Positions 1 to 13,813 are shown, numbered from the stretch's first letter. The stretch: 64,000 nucleotides of DNA from Streptacidiphilus albus JL83 (GCF_000744705.1 NZ_JQML01000001.1:744001-808000); one strand, 5' to 3'. A program made the numbers and translations. The notes: generated from the sequence alone by a model not told the origin.

Positions 1-150
1 GACCGGGCGCCCCAGCACCTCCACCCGCCGCCCGGGCTCGGCCTCCGCCGGGTCGAGCGGGTGGACCACCACGTGCGCGCAGTGGTGGGCATGGCCGTCG
101 TGCGGTGGGACTTCGTGGAAGCGCAGGCATCCGTCGCTGGTCTCGGTCAT
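1..150 (-). CDS. Unrecognised protein, 5' part only (cut by window edge)
   Basis: An open frame begins with ATG at 150 on the minus strand and runs off the left edge after 50 codons. The visible part is hydrophilic and His/Pro rich (it contains HAHHCAHVVVHP). I do not recognise the family. It lies 76 bp downstream of the GNAT gene at 227-778 on the same strand, so the two may be co-transcribed. Codon use has the GC-rich third positions of real genes here. Confidence 0.5.
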   Translation of the reverse strand, partial: MTETSDGCLRFHEVPPHDGHAHHCAHVVVHPLDPAEAEPGRRVEVLGRPV

Positions 151-226
151 GCCCGACGCCTGCCCCCGAAAGCACTTCCCACACCCCCGTCCGGTCGGGA
201 ACCGGAGGCGCCGACGCGGAGGCGCG

Positions 227-778
227 TCACCGGCCCGCCCCCGGGGGCCGGAGCCCGATCCAGTAGCGCCGCTCGGCACCGTGCCCGACGTCGCGGACGG
301 CTTCGAGGACGCCGCCGCAGCGCTCGACCGTCCTGGCCGAGGCGGTGTTCCCGGCCTCGCAGACGATCAGCACCCGGTCCAGCCCGGCCGCCCCCGCCTC
401 GTCGAGGATCCGGCCCAGCGCCCAGCCGGCCAGCCCGCGCCGGCGCGCGGACGGCCGGATGCCGTAGCCGATGTGGCCGTACTGCAGCACCTGGTCGCTG
501 CGGCCGAGCCGCAGCGCGATCCCGCCGAGCAGCCGGTCGCCCTCGACGATCCACCGGTAGCGGACCGGCTCGGCCGACCCCGGCTCCGCCCCGGCCCCCG
601 GCTGCGCCGCCGTTCCTCGCGTCAGCCGGGCCACCCAGGCCGCGAACCCGACCGGCGAGTCGACGTCGTCGGAGGGCAGCAGCCCGAAGCCGTCCTCGTG
701 CAGCCCGGGACCCCACTCCCGGTGCGCCTCGGTCCAGGCGGCCTGCAGGCGGACGGTGGGTGCGATCAGTTCAGGCAT
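227..778 (-). CDS. GNAT family N-acetyltransferase
   Basis: A 183-residue protein with the RimJ/RimL-like GNAT layout. An N-terminal strand-helix region is followed by a 'GGIALRLG' strand, then the acetyl-CoA-binding segment GYGIRPSARRRGLAGWALG (about residues 108-126), which fits the Q/RxxGxG/A motif. After it come the VLIVCEAGNTASARTVERCG helix region and a C-terminal YWIGL strand typical of the fold. It probably transfers acetyl from acetyl-CoA to an amine; the substrate cannot be read from sequence. ATG at 778 is the first start in frame and leaves a 69-bp divergent spacer to the peroxidase gene. Confidence 0.85.
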   Translation of the reverse strand: MPELIAPTVRLQAAWTEAHREWGPGLHEDGFGLLPSDDVDSPVGFAAWVARLTRGTAAQPGAGAEPGSAEPVRYRWIVEGDRLLGGIALRLGRSDQVLQYGHIGYGIRPSARRRGLAGWALGRILDEAGAAGLDRVLIVCEAGNTASARTVERCGGVLEAVRDVGHGAERRYWIGLRPPGAGR

Positions 779-847
779 GGCGAGACCCTAGCGACTCGCC
801 CGGCGGCCGGCTCACCTGTTCCGGGCACCCGTGCGACGATGCTGACT

Positions 848-1819
848 ATGCCGACGCCACAAGCTGTGCTCAGTCCGCTGACCACCTCCTCGCTGTTCCT
901 GGTGCTGACCGTCGACCCCGGCGGCGAGCCCGTGGTGCGCGAACTGCTCGCGGACCTGTCCGGCATCGAGCGGTCCATCGGCTTCAACCATCCCGAGGGG
1001 GAGCTCAGCGTCGTGGTCGGGATCGGCTCCGAGGTCTGGGAGCGGCTGCTGGACGGTCCCCGCCCGGCCGAACTGCATCCCTTCCCGGAGCTGCGGGGCA
1101 GTCGGCACCGAGCCCCGTCCACCCCGGGCGACCTGCTGTTCCACATCCGCGCCACCCGGCAGGACCTCTGCTTCTCCCTCGGCTCCGAGGTCATGGCCCG
1201 GCTGCGCGGCTCGGTCACGGTGGTCGACGAGGTGTCCGGCTTCGGCTACCTGGACCGGCGCGACCTGCTCGGCTTCGTCGACGGCACCGAGAACCCGGGC
1301 GGGCAGACCGCGGTCGACGCGGTGGTGATCGGCGCCGAGGACCCGGACTTCGCCGGCGGCTCCTACGTGATCGTGCAGAAGTACCTGCACGACCTCGACG
1401 CCTGGGAGCGGCTCCCGGTCGAGCAGCAGGAGCAGATCATCGGCCGCCGCAAGCTCAGCAACGTCGAGATCGACACGCCGGGCTCCCACGTCGTCCTCAA
1501 CACCATCACCGACCCGGACGGCACCGAGCGGAAGATCCTCCGCGACAACATGCCCTTCGGCAGCCCCGGCCGCGGCGAGTTCGGCACCTACTTCATCGGC
1601 TACGCGCGCACCCCCGCGGTCACCGAGGAGATGCTGCGCCACATGTTCCTCGGCGACGGGCCGGTCAGCCACGACCGGATCCTGGACTTCTCCACCGCGG
1701 TCACCGGAACCCTGTTCTTCGTTCCCACCGCCGACCTCCTGGACGACCTGGGCGACGAACCGCCGGCCACCGCCGACGAGCGGGGCTCGCTCGGGATCGG
1801 CGACCTGAAGACCCGCTAG
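848..1819 (+). CDS. DyP-type heme peroxidase, encapsulin cargo
   Basis: A 323-residue dye-decolorising peroxidase. The hallmark GFVDGTEN motif puts the distal Asp at 145, the likely proximal heme ligand is His214 (SHVVLN), and the distal Arg is at 232 (RDNMPFG). The spacing matches the DyP family. It oxidises substrates with H2O2. The C terminus reads GSLGIGDLKTR, which matches the known encapsulin cargo-loading peptide (consensus near GSLxIGSLKG). The shell gene begins 45 bp downstream, so the enzyme is expected inside the nanocompartment. An in-frame ATG nine bases upstream (839) is an alternative start. There is no twin-arginine signal, as expected for an encapsulated cytoplasmic form. Confidence 0.93.
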   Translation: MPTPQAVLSPLTTSSLFLVLTVDPGGEPVVRELLADLSGIERSIGFNHPEGELSVVVGIGSEVWERLLDGPRPAELHPFPELRGSRHRAPSTPGDLLFHIRATRQDLCFSLGSEVMARLRGSVTVVDEVSGFGYLDRRDLLGFVDGTENPGGQTAVDAVVIGAEDPDFAGGSYVIVQKYLHDLDAWERLPVEQQEQIIGRRKLSNVEIDTPGSHVVLNTITDPDGTERKILRDNMPFGSPGRGEFGTYFIGYARTPAVTEEMLRHMFLGDGPVSHDRILDFSTAVTGTLFFVPTADLLDDLGDEPPATADERGSLGIGDLKTR

Positions 1820-1864
1820 CACCGAAGCACCGGACCGAAGCACCGGATGGATGGAGAGAGCACC

Positions 1865-2674
1865 ATGGACAATCTGCACCGCGCACTCGCCCCGATCTCC
1901 GCAGCCGCCTGGGCCGAAATGGAGCAGGAGGCCCGGCGCACCTTCACCCGCCATGTGGCGGCCCGCCGCATCGTGGACGTGCCGGAGGCGGGCGGGCCCG
2001 AGCTGGCCGCCGTCAACACCGGCCACCTGGACGAGGTGGAGGCCCCGGCGCCGGGCGTCCGGGCCCGGCTGCGGCGGGCCCAGCCGCTGGTGGAGCTGCG
2101 GGTTCCGTTCACCGTGGCCCGGGAGCAGGTGGACAACGTGGTCCGGGGCGCGCAGGACGCGGACTGGGGCCCGGTGAAGGAGGCCGCCAAGCGGATCGCC
2201 TTCGCCGAGGACCGGGCCGTGTTCGAGGGCAGCCCGGGCGCGGGCATCACCGGTCTGCGGGCCGCCTCCAGCAACACCGCGCTGACCCTGCCGGCCGACC
2301 CCCGGGAGTACCCCAACGTGATCAGCCAGGCCGTGACCGAGCTGCGGCTGGCCGGGGTCGGCGGCCCCTACACGCTGGCGCTCAGCGCGGACGCGTACAC
2401 CGCGGTCAGCGAGACCTCCGACCACGGCTACCCGATCCACGAGCACCTGCGCCGGCTGCTGGACGGCGAGATCGTCTGGGCCCCGGCGATCGACGGCGCC
2501 TTCCTGCTGTCGGTCCGCGGCGGCGACTTCACCCTGCAGCTGGGCCAGGACCTCTCGATCGGCTACCTCTCGCACGACGCGGAGAGCGTCCAGCTCTACT
2601 TCCAGGAGTCGCTGACCTTCCTGGCGTACACCAGCGAGGCCGTCGTCCCGATCGGCCCCGCGACCGCCGGGTAG
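1865..2674 (+). CDS. Family 1 encapsulin nanocompartment shell protein
   Basis: A 269-residue protein of the normal length for family 1 encapsulins (HK97-fold shell). It begins MDNLHRALAPISAAAW, contains the conserved ARRIVDV segment and the E-loop/P-domain stretch around FAEDRAVFEG, and ends in EAVVPIGP. Subunits self-assemble into an icosahedral cage that holds proteins bearing the loading peptide, here the DyP peroxidase just upstream. I chose ATG 1865 because a GGAGAG ribosome site (1853-1858) precedes it; ATG 1847 in the same frame would add six residues. The pair probably forms one transcript and may serve in oxidative-stress defence (inferred). Confidence 0.94.
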   Translation: MDNLHRALAPISAAAWAEMEQEARRTFTRHVAARRIVDVPEAGGPELAAVNTGHLDEVEAPAPGVRARLRRAQPLVELRVPFTVAREQVDNVVRGAQDADWGPVKEAAKRIAFAEDRAVFEGSPGAGITGLRAASSNTALTLPADPREYPNVISQAVTELRLAGVGGPYTLALSADAYTAVSETSDHGYPIHEHLRRLLDGEIVWAPAIDGAFLLSVRGGDFTLQLGQDLSIGYLSHDAESVQLYFQESLTFLAYTSEAVVPIGPATAG

Positions 2675-2678
2675 CGGC

Positions 2679-2698
2679 GCCTGCTTCCGGTAGCAGGC
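2679..2698 (+). terminator. Hairpin after the encapsulin gene
   Basis: A perfect 7-bp stem (GCCTGCT / AGCAGGC) with a 6-nt loop starts five bases after the encapsulin stop codon. No U-tract follows, which is common for actinomycete terminators. A second perfect inverted repeat, GGCACCGG-GT-CCGGTGCC, lies at 2743-2760 and could belong to the terminator or to control of dnaK. Confidence 0.5.
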
Positions 2699-2742
2699 CC
2701 TTCCAGCGGCGGAGCCACGGTCGGCCCAGCGACGCCGGGCGG

Positions 2743-2760
2743 GGCACCGGGTCCGGTGCC
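2743..2760. repeat. 18-bp inverted repeat upstream of dnaK
   Basis: GGCACCGG and CCGGTGCC are separated by two bases, about 90 bp before the dnaK start. It may be an operator or part of the upstream terminator. No HspR-type (CTTGAGT-N7-ACTCAAG) element was found in the 2675-2850 spacer. Confidence 0.35.
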
Positions 2761-2850
2761 AAGCTGGTCGGGCGGGTGATTCGCCGGCTGGGTGCGCGTC
2801 GCGGTCGTCCGCGTGGACGGTAACCGCGTCACGACGAAGGAGTCTCCCCC

Positions 2851-4746
<1,896 letters not shown>

Positions 4747-4755
4747 GGCGGCGCC

Positions 4756-5283
4756 ATGTCGGACCAGGACATGTCGAACCAGGACAGGCCGCAGCAGGAC
4801 AGGCCGCAGCAGCAGACCGGCACGCCCGAGGAGTCCGCGCCCCCGCCGGAGGCGACCGGCATCATCGCCGAGCTGGAGGACAAGTGGCGGCGCGCCCTCG
4901 CCGACCTGGACAACCTGCGCAAGCGCCACGCCCGCGAGCGGCCCGGTGAACTGGCGGCCGAGCGGGTCCGGGTGGCCCGCGCCTGGCTGCCGGTGCTCGA
5001 CAACCTGGAGCTGGCGCTCGCCCACGCGGACCCCGACGACCCGATCGCCCAGGGCGTGAAGGCGGTCCGCGACCAGGCGGTGGAGGTGCTGCGCGGCCTC
5101 GGCTATCCGCGCAACGACGAGACCGGGGTGCCCTTCGACCCGGCCCTGCACGAGGTGGTCACCATGGTCGACGCCCCGGACACCGCGCCCAACACCGTGG
5201 TCCAGGTGATCCGCCCCGGCTACGGCGAGCCCGACCGACAGCTGCGGCCGGCCGCCGTCGCGGTCAGCCGGAAGCAGGAGTGA
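4756..5283 (+). CDS. grpE: Nucleotide exchange factor GrpE
   Basis: A 175-residue protein that begins 9 bp after dnaK. An N-terminal Gln/Asp-rich stretch with an imperfect repeat (QDRPQQ) is followed by the long-helix segment [24 protein letters not shown] and the C-terminal beta domain ([24 protein letters not shown]) typical of GrpE. It opens the DnaK nucleotide pocket to release ADP. The stop overlaps a possible GTG of the next gene, so translation is probably coupled to dnaJ. Confidence 0.95.
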   Translation: MSDQDMSNQDRPQQDRPQQQTGTPEESAPPPEATGIIAELEDKWRRALADLDNLRKRHARERPGELAAERVRVARAWLPVLDNLELALAHADPDDPIAQGVKAVRDQAVEVLRGLGYPRNDETGVPFDPALHEVVTMVDAPDTAPNTVVQVIRPGYGEPDRQLRPAAVAVSRKQE

Positions 5284-5291
5284 GCCGCCCC

Positions 5292-6257
5292 ATGGCCCGC
5301 GACTACTACGAGGTGCTCGGGGTCCCCCGGACGGCCGACGCGTCCGAGATCCAGCAGGCCTTCCGCACCCTGGCGCGGAAGTTCCACCCGGACGTGAACC
5401 GCGACCCGGGGGCTGAGGACAGCTTCAAGGAGCTGAACGAGGCCTACAGCGTGCTCTCCGACCCCGACACCCGGAAGCGCTACGACCGCTTCGGCCCGGA
5501 CTTCCGGCAGATCCCGGAGGACTACGACGAGCGCGTCGGCGCGGGCCGGGGTCACGGCGGCCGGGGCTACGCCGGCCAGGGTCACGGCGGCCAGAGCTAC
5601 GGCGGCGGTTTCGGCGGCGCGGACTTCGGCGGCGGCTTCGACGGCTCCGGCATCGACTTCGAGGACCTGTTCGGCGGCATGTTCGGCGGCCGGGTGGGCC
5701 GCAGCGGCGGCGCGCCGGTCCCGGGGGCGGACCAGGAGGCGGAGCTGACCCTCAGCCTGGAGGAGGCCTACCGGGGCGGCCGACGGAAGATCACCCTCGG
5801 CGGCCCCGGCGGCGAGCGCGGCTACGACGTCACCATCCCGGCCGGGGTGGTCGACGGGCAGCGGATCCGGCTGGCCGGGGAGGGCGGCCGGGGCCGGGCC
5901 AAGGGCTCGGCCGGCGACCTCTACCTGGTGGTCCGGATCGCCCCGCACCCGCAGTTCCGGCTCTCCGGCCGCGACGTCCACGTCGACCTGCCGGTCACCC
6001 CCTGGGAGGCCGCGCTCGGCGCCCCGGTGCCGGTCACCGGGCCCGGCGGCACCGCCAAGGTCCAGGTGCCGCCGGGCACCTCCACCGGCCGCCGGCTGCG
6101 GCTGCGCGGCGAGGGGATGCCCAACCCCAAGGGATCCCCGGGCGACCTCTACGCCGAGATCCGGGTGATGGTGCCGCCCTCGCCGAGCCCGCGCGAACGC
6201 GAGCTGTTCGAGCAGCTGGCCGCCGACTCGACCTTCGACCCGAGGCAGCAGACATGA
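5292..6257 (+). CDS. DnaJ/CbpA-type J-domain co-chaperone without zinc finger
   Basis: A 321-residue protein with a complete J-domain (residues 1-70, HPD at the KFHPDVN motif), then a long Gly-rich linker with repeated GHGG/GG-Y/F units. The two-part C-terminal substrate-binding domain follows. The four CxxCxGxG zinc repeats of classical DnaJ are absent, so this is the CbpA-like class, which fits the cbpM-like gene that follows. It delivers clients to DnaK and stimulates its ATPase. ATG 5292 was chosen over GTG 5280 because AGGAG at 5276-5280 is correctly spaced only for the ATG. The 3' end overlaps the next start by 4 bp. Confidence 0.92.
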   Translation: MARDYYEVLGVPRTADASEIQQAFRTLARKFHPDVNRDPGAEDSFKELNEAYSVLSDPDTRKRYDRFGPDFRQIPEDYDERVGAGRGHGGRGYAGQGHGGQSYGGGFGGADFGGGFDGSGIDFEDLFGGMFGGRVGRSGGAPVPGADQEAELTLSLEEAYRGGRRKITLGGPGGERGYDVTIPAGVVDGQRIRLAGEGGRGRAKGSAGDLYLVVRIAPHPQFRLSGRDVHVDLPVTPWEAALGAPVPVTGPGGTAKVQVPPGTSTGRRLRLRGEGMPNPKGSPGDLYAEIRVMVPPSPSPRERELFEQLAADSTFDPRQQT

Positions 6258-6596
6258 CCACACCCCCGCCCCCCGGTACCAGCTATCCGCTGGTGCTCGT
6301 CCGCCGCGCCGAGCCCTACCGGTTGAGCCTGGAGAGCACGGCCCGGCTCTCCGGCCTGCCGCCCGAGCTGGTCCGCCGCTTCGTCGCCCTCGGCCTGGTC
6401 GACGCCGGCCGGGACGACCGGGGACGGCTGTGGTTCCGCGCCGGGGCCCCGCGGCCCTCGCCCGGGCGCAGCGGCTGCGGGCCGGGCTGTCCCTCAACTA
6501 CGCGGCGGTCGGGCTGGTACAGGACCTGCTCGACCGCATCGACCTGCTGGAGCGAGCACTGCGCCGCAGTGAGCGAGCTGCCAAGGAGCGAGCCCG

Positions 6597-6606
<10 letters not shown>
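6254..6606 (+). pseudogene. CbpM-like chaperone modulator, frameshifted
   Basis: The ATG at 6254 overlaps the dnaJ stop (ATGA). The first part (YPLVLVRRAEPYRLSLESTA..LPPELVRRFVALGLVDA) matches the MerR-like CbpM family that modulates CbpA. Near 6450 the frame changes. The expected continuation (RAQRLRAGLSLNYAAVGLVQDLLDRI..., a leucine-rich C-terminal helix) is read in the -1 frame and ends with TGA at 6604-6606. Inserting one C in the GGGGCCCC run near 6445 restores a protein of about 117 residues. As given, the original frame runs out of family at about residue 65 and ends at 6619 inside clpB. This may be a sequencing error. Confidence 0.75.
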
Positions 6607-9220
<2,614 letters not shown>

Positions 9221-9224
<4 letters not shown>

Positions 9225-9691
9225 GCAGTCCCGAGAGCAGTCCCGAGAGCAGCAGCCGCGTCGTCCGCTGCACCGAGTGCGGCAAGTCCAACCGGGTCCC
9301 GGCAGCCGCGGCCGGGAAACCGCGGTGCGGCAGCTGCAAGGCCCCGCTGCCGTGGATCGCCGACGCCGGGGACGCAGACTTCGCCCTGGTCGCGGAGCAG
9401 GCGGGGCTGCCGGTGCTGGTCGACCTGTGGGCGACCTGGTGCGGCCCCTGCCGGATGGTCAGCCCGGCGCTGGAGCAGGTCGCCGCCGAGCTGGCCGGCC
9501 GGATCAAGCTGGTCAAGGTCGACATCGACCGGTCGCCGAGCCTGGCCCGGCGCTTCGAGGTGCAGGCCGTGCCCACGCTGCTGCTGCTCGACCGGGGCCG
9601 GATCATCGCCCGCCAGGCCGGGGCCGCCTCCGCCCCGGTGCTGCGCCGCTGGGTGGAGACGGCTCTGGCCGACCGCGCCGCCCAGCCGTAA
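9221..9691 (+). CDS. Thioredoxin with N-terminal zinc-ribbon (thioredoxin-2 type)
   Basis: A 156-residue protein. Two Cys pairs (CTECGK...CGSCKAP, about residues 14-37) form the zinc-binding N-terminal module of thioredoxin 2. A thioredoxin fold follows with the active site WCGPC (Cys74, Cys77) and the cis-Pro in QAVPTLLL. It reduces disulfides and is the last gene of the chaperone operon. Start: TTG at 9221 overlaps the clpB stop (TTGA), and GGAGG at 9209-9213 lies 7 bp before it; no ATG or GTG is available before the Cys motif. A chaperone/thioredoxin operon suggests service under oxidative or heat stress. Confidence 0.92.
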
Positions 9692-9698
9692 TCCGGTC

Positions 9699-9733
9699 CT
9701 GACCAGGTGATATCCAGGTGATATACACCTGGT
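9699..9733 (+). promoter_or_regulatory. Palindromic operator and probable leaderless promoter of the FUSC gene
   Basis: A perfect palindrome CCAGGTG-ATATA-CACCTGG (9714-9732) ends one base before the ATG at 9734. The half-site CCAGGTGATAT is also repeated directly upstream (9703-9713). There is no ribosome site. TATACA at 9722-9727 sits at -12 to -7 if transcription starts at the A of the ATG, and CTGACC at 9699-9704 is a -35-like box with a 17-bp spacer. This suggests a leaderless mRNA whose promoter is blocked by a dimeric repressor encoded elsewhere. Confidence 0.6.
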
Positions 9734-11436
9734 ATGCCCAGTTCCCCGCCCGCTGACCGCCTGGTGTCCGCCCTCGCCCGGGTGCTCTCGCCGCGCGGGG
9801 CGCTCACCCTGCACCGGGTGGACGGGAACCTGATCTTCGCGCTGCGCGCCGCGCTGGCAGTGGCGCTGCCCTCGCTGCCGCTGGTGCTGACCGGCCGCAG
9901 CGGCCTCGCGGTCTACGTCATCCTCGGCGCCTTCACCACCACCTTCGGCCGCAACCTGCCGTATCCGCGGCGCGCCCGGGCGCTGGCGCTGGTCGCCGTG
10001 GCGATGACCGGCTGCGTGGGCTGCGGCTCGCTGCTCGCGGTGGGGGCCGACCCGCAGGCGGGCGGGGCGGGGCGGTCGCGGTGGTGGCCGCGACCGCCGT
10101 GGTGGCCGGGCTGGCCAAGCTGGTCTGCGACGCGACGCGGTTGGGCGGCCTCGGCGCGGTGCTGCTGCTCTTCTCCTTCGCCGTGGCGGCCAACGGCTCC
10201 CCCACCCTCGCCGAGGTCCCCCAGCACACGGCCCTGGCCGCCGCCGGAGCGGCCGTGGCCTGGCTGCTGGCCATGGCGGGCCGGCTCTGGCACCCGGACC
10301 GTCCGCAGCGGCTGGCGGTGGCGGCGGCGCTGCGGGAGCTGGCGGAGCTGCTGGACGCCGCCGGACCCCCGGTCGGCGGACGCGCCCGCCACCGGGCCAC
10401 CGGCGCCGTGCTGCAGGCCTACCGCAGCCTGGATCTCGCGCCCCCGACAGCGGCGGGCGGCTCCGCCCGCGGCGGGGTGTGCGTGCGGCTGACCGACCTC
10501 TCCTGGTCGCTGCTGATCAGCTCCGCCCGCCGTTGGCCGGACGAGCCGGCCGTCCTGGCGGGGCAGCTGCGCCGCCAGGTACGGCTGCTGGTGGACCGGC
10601 GCAGCCGACTCCCGCTGCTGCTGCCCGAGCTGTCGCTGCCCGGGTTGTCGCTGCCGTCCACGGCGACCGGGTTCGGCCCGCTCCCCGCCGACCGGGCCGC
10701 CGAGCTGGTCGCCGGTGGCCGCCGCCGGGCCGCGGCGCTGCTGGTCCCGGCGCTGCGGATGGCGCTCGGCACCGCCGTCGCGGGCGGACTGGCCCTCGCC
10801 CTGCACCTCGGCCACGGCTACTGGGCGGCCATCTCGGCCGCCGCCGTGCTCCACTCGGTCAACGTCCGGACGACGGCGCAGCGCGCCGTCCAGCGGACGC
10901 TGGGGACCTTCGTCGGGCTGCTGGTCGCGGTCGGCGTGATCGCACTGCACCCGGGCCCGGCGGCCCTGGTCGGCGTGATCATCCTGCTGGAGTTCCTGCT
11001 GGAGTACGTCGTCGCCCGCAACTACGGCCTGGGCATCGTCTTCCTCACGCCGATGGCGCTGCTGCTGAGCGAACTCGTCGTCCCCACCCCCGCCGGGCTG
11101 CTGGTCCGGGAGCGGGCGCTGGCCAGCGTCCTGGGGATCGCCGTCGGGCTGCTCTGCGCGCTGCTGGTGGTCCACGACCACGCCGCGGTCCGGGCCGAGC
11201 GCGCGCTGACCGGGTGCACCGACGCCGCCGGGGAGGCGGAGCGCGCGCTCGGCGGCGGGCCCGGCCCCTCGGTCGCCGTCGTCCAGCTGCGGCTGGCGGC
11301 GGCAGTGGTGGAGCTGCACGACGCCGACGACGCGGCGGCCGGCGAGCTGTGGCCGGCCGGGGTCGACCCGGCCGAGCTCGCCGCCGCCGAGCAGCGCGCC
11401 TACCTGCTGCTCGAACGCCTCGTCCCGGGGGACTGA
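9734..11436 (+). pseudogene. FUSC-family membrane protein, frameshifted (about 567 aa if repaired)
   Basis: The first 115 codons from ATG 9734 encode an N-terminal region with membrane segments (ALRAALAVALPSLPLVL, YVILGAFTTTFGRNLP). The frame then breaks in the G-run at about 10058-10075. The rest continues in the -1 frame to a stop at 11436: membrane helices around 10100-10300, a soluble middle, then a second set (MALGTAVAGGLALALHLGHGYWAAISAAAVL and following) with the FUSC/YccS/aromatic-acid exporter pattern. One added G in the GGGGCGGGG run joins both halves. The family exports aromatic acids or drugs. Either a pseudogene or a sequence error; the downstream half shows no further decay. Confidence 0.8.
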
Positions 11437-11440
11437 CGGC

Positions 11441-13783
11441 TCATCCGGCCCGTTCGACGGTGACCTTGAGGTGCTTCATGATCGGCTGGTCGCTCTGGGT
11501 GCTGTAGTCGCCGATGGCGCACAGGACGTTCATCTCCGGCATGTAGCCGGCCGCGCAGCCGCGCGGGATGTCGTAGGGGACGGCGAGGTAGCCGTGGAGC
11601 GAGCGGGTGCTCCCGTCCCTGGCGGTGCTGGTGACGTCGACCGGGTCGAACTCGCCGATCCCGCGCTCGCGCATGTCCTCCCGGTTCAGGAAGACCAGGG
11701 TGCGCAGGTTCTTGATGCCCCGGTAGCGGTCGTTGTCGGAGTAGATGGTGGTGTTCCACTGGTCGTGCGAGCGCATGGTCCCCAGCGCCAGTGTGCCGGG
11801 GGCGGGGACCACGTCGGGCAGCGGGGCGCAGGAGAACTCCGCCCGCCCGGACGGGGTCAGGAAGACCAGCTCCCGGGCGGGCTGCCTGATCCGGAAGCCC
11901 AGTGGCAGCCGCACCCGCCGGTTGAAGTCCTCGAAGCCGTCCAGCACCTCGGCCATGGTGTCGCGGATCCGGTCGTAGTCCTCCACGTACCACTCCCACG
12001 GGGTGGCGCTGTCCGGCAGCGCGGCCCGCGCCATCCCGGCGATGATCGCCGGCTCGGAGAGCAGCTGCGGCGAGCCGGGGCGCTTCATCCCGCGCGAGAG
12101 GTGGACCATGCTCATCGAGTCCTCGACGGAGGTGTTCTGCAGCCCGCCGCGCTGCTGGTCCTTCTCGGTGCGGCCCAGGCACGGCAGGATCAGCGCCTGT
12201 CGGCCGTGCACGATGTGGCTGCGGTTCAGCTTGGTGCTGACGTGGACGGTGAGCTCGCAGGAGCGCAGCCCCGCGTAGGTGTAGGGGGTGTCCGGCGCGG
12301 CCAGGGCGAAGTTGCCGCCCATGCCGATGAAGACCTTGATGCTGCCGTCGTGCATCGCCTTGATGGTGTTGACGGTGTCCTTGCCGTGCTCGCGCGGCGG
12401 ATCGATCCTGCAGACCTCGGCGAGCCGGTCCAGGAAGGCCGCGCCCGGCCGGTGGTCGATGCCGCAGGAGCGGTTGCCCTGGACGTTGCTGTGCCCGCGC
12501 ACCGGCGAGGGGCCCGCGCCCTCCCGGCCCAGGTTTCCGCGCAGCAGCAGCAGGTTGACGATCTCCCGGACGGTGTCGACCCCGTGCTCGTGCTGGGTGA
12601 CGCCCAGGCACCAGCTGATGATGGAGCGGTCGGCCTCGCGGTAGACCCGGGCCGCCCGGAGGATGTCCCTGCGGCTCAGCCCGGACTGCCGCTCGATCTC
12701 CTCCCAGGAGTCCGCCTCGCAGACGGCGCGGTACTTCTCGAAGCCGGTGGTGTGGCGCTCGATGAACTGCAGGTCCAGCGCCTTGGGATCGGCCGGGGCC
12801 TGCTCCAGCAGCGCCTTCGCCATCCCGCGGAGCAGCGCCATGTCGCCGCCGATCCGCACCTGGAGGTTGAGGGTGCTGGTCCGCGTCGCCTTGAACAGGG
12901 CCATGTCGACCAACTCGTGCGGCACGATGGTGCGGGTGGCGGCCGCCTCCACCAGCGGGTTGACGTGCACGATCTGCGCGCCCCGGCGGTAGGCCTCGGC
13001 CAGCGCGGTGAGCATCCTGGGGGCGTTGGAGGCGGCGTTGACGCCCATGATGAACAGCGCGTCGGTGGCCTCCCAGTCCTTCAGGTCGGCCGTCCCCTTT
13101 CCGGTGCCGATCGAGGCCGTGAGCGCGCGTCCGCTGGCCTCGTGGCACATGTTGGAGCAGTCCGGCAGGTTGTTGGTGCCCAGCTCACGGGCCATCAGTT
13201 GGTAGAGGAAGGTGGCCTCGTTCCCGAGCCGGCCGGAGGTGTAGTAGGCGGCCTGGTTCGGGTCGTCCAGTTCCCGCAGCGTCCGGCCGACCAGGGCGAA
13301 GGCGTCCGGCCAGCTGATCGGGACGTAGTGGTCGGTCGCGGCGTCGTAGACCATCGGCTCGGTGAGCCGGCCCTGGTCCTCCAGCGCGAAGTCGCTCCAC
13401 TCCATCAGCTCGGTCACCGTGTGCGCGGCGAAGAACGCGCGGTCGACCCGCTTGCGGGTCATCTCCCAGGTGACGTGCTTGATGCCGTTCTCGCAGATGT
13501 CCAGGTGCAGGCCCTTGAGGTCGTCCGGCCAGGCGCACCCGGGACAGTCGAAGCCGCCGTTCTCGTGGTTCATCCGGAGGATCGCCCGCGGACCGTCCAG
13601 CAGTTCGCGCTCGCCCACCAGGACCTTGGTCACGCTCGCGGCCGCGCCCCAGCCGGCGGCCGGGTGGTGGTACGGGCTGAACTGCGGAGGCTGCTCCGGG
13701 GCGGCCCCGATGCCGGGCTCGACCGGGTCCTGCTGGGCGTCATCGGAGGCGTTCACCACGGGCACCTTCCGCCGTTCGGGCAT
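11441..13783 (-). CDS. FdhF/YdeP-family molybdopterin-dependent oxidoreductase
   Basis: A 780-residue enzyme of the formate-dehydrogenase-alpha-like YdeP group. It has the N-terminal GGFDCPGCAWPDD motif, then the bis-MGD-binding core (YYTSGRLGNEATFLYQ, NNLPDCSNMCHEASG, GNFALAAPD) and the C-terminal molydopterin-dinucleotide-binding barrel (LGTMRSHDQWNTTIYSDNDRYRGI). It probably transfers electrons from a small acid substrate in the cytoplasm; no Tat signal is visible. The substrate is unproven: YdeP relatives are tied to acid resistance. It converges with the FUSC gene, whose stop is 4 bp from its own. Confidence 0.9.
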   Translation of the reverse strand: MPERRKVPVVNASDDAQQDPVEPGIGAAPEQPPQFSPYHHPAAGWGAAASVTKVLVGERELLDGPRAILRMNHENGGFDCPGCAWPDDLKGLHLDICENGIKHVTWEMTRKRVDRAFFAAHTVTELMEWSDFALEDQGRLTEPMVYDAATDHYVPISWPDAFALVGRTLRELDDPNQAAYYTSGRLGNEATFLYQLMARELGTNNLPDCSNMCHEASGRALTASIGTGKGTADLKDWEATDALFIMGVNAASNAPRMLTALAEAYRRGAQIVHVNPLVEAAATRTIVPHELVDMALFKATRTSTLNLQVRIGGDMALLRGMAKALLEQAPADPKALDLQFIERHTTGFEKYRAVCEADSWEEIERQSGLSRRDILRAARVYREADRSIISWCLGVTQHEHGVDTVREIVNLLLLRGNLGREGAGPSPVRGHSNVQGNRSCGIDHRPGAAFLDRLAEVCRIDPPREHGKDTVNTIKAMHDGSIKVFIGMGGNFALAAPDTPYTYAGLRSCELTVHVSTKLNRSHIVHGRQALILPCLGRTEKDQQRGGLQNTSVEDSMSMVHLSRGMKRPGSPQLLSEPAIIAGMARAALPDSATPWEWYVEDYDRIRDTMAEVLDGFEDFNRRVRLPLGFRIRQPARELVFLTPSGRAEFSCAPLPDVVPAPGTLALGTMRSHDQWNTTIYSDNDRYRGIKNLRTLVFLNREDMRERGIGEFDPVDVTSTARDGSTRSLHGYLAVPYDIPRGCAAGYMPEMNVLCAIGDYSTQSDQPIMKHLKVTVERAG

Positions 13784-13813
13784 GGGCCGACACTCGGTCT
13801 CCGCACTCAGGCT

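Noticed and set aside
2675..2850. HspR/HAIR element upstream of dnaK
   Set aside because: No CTTGAGT-N7-ACTCAAG-like sequence is present; only unrelated inverted repeats.
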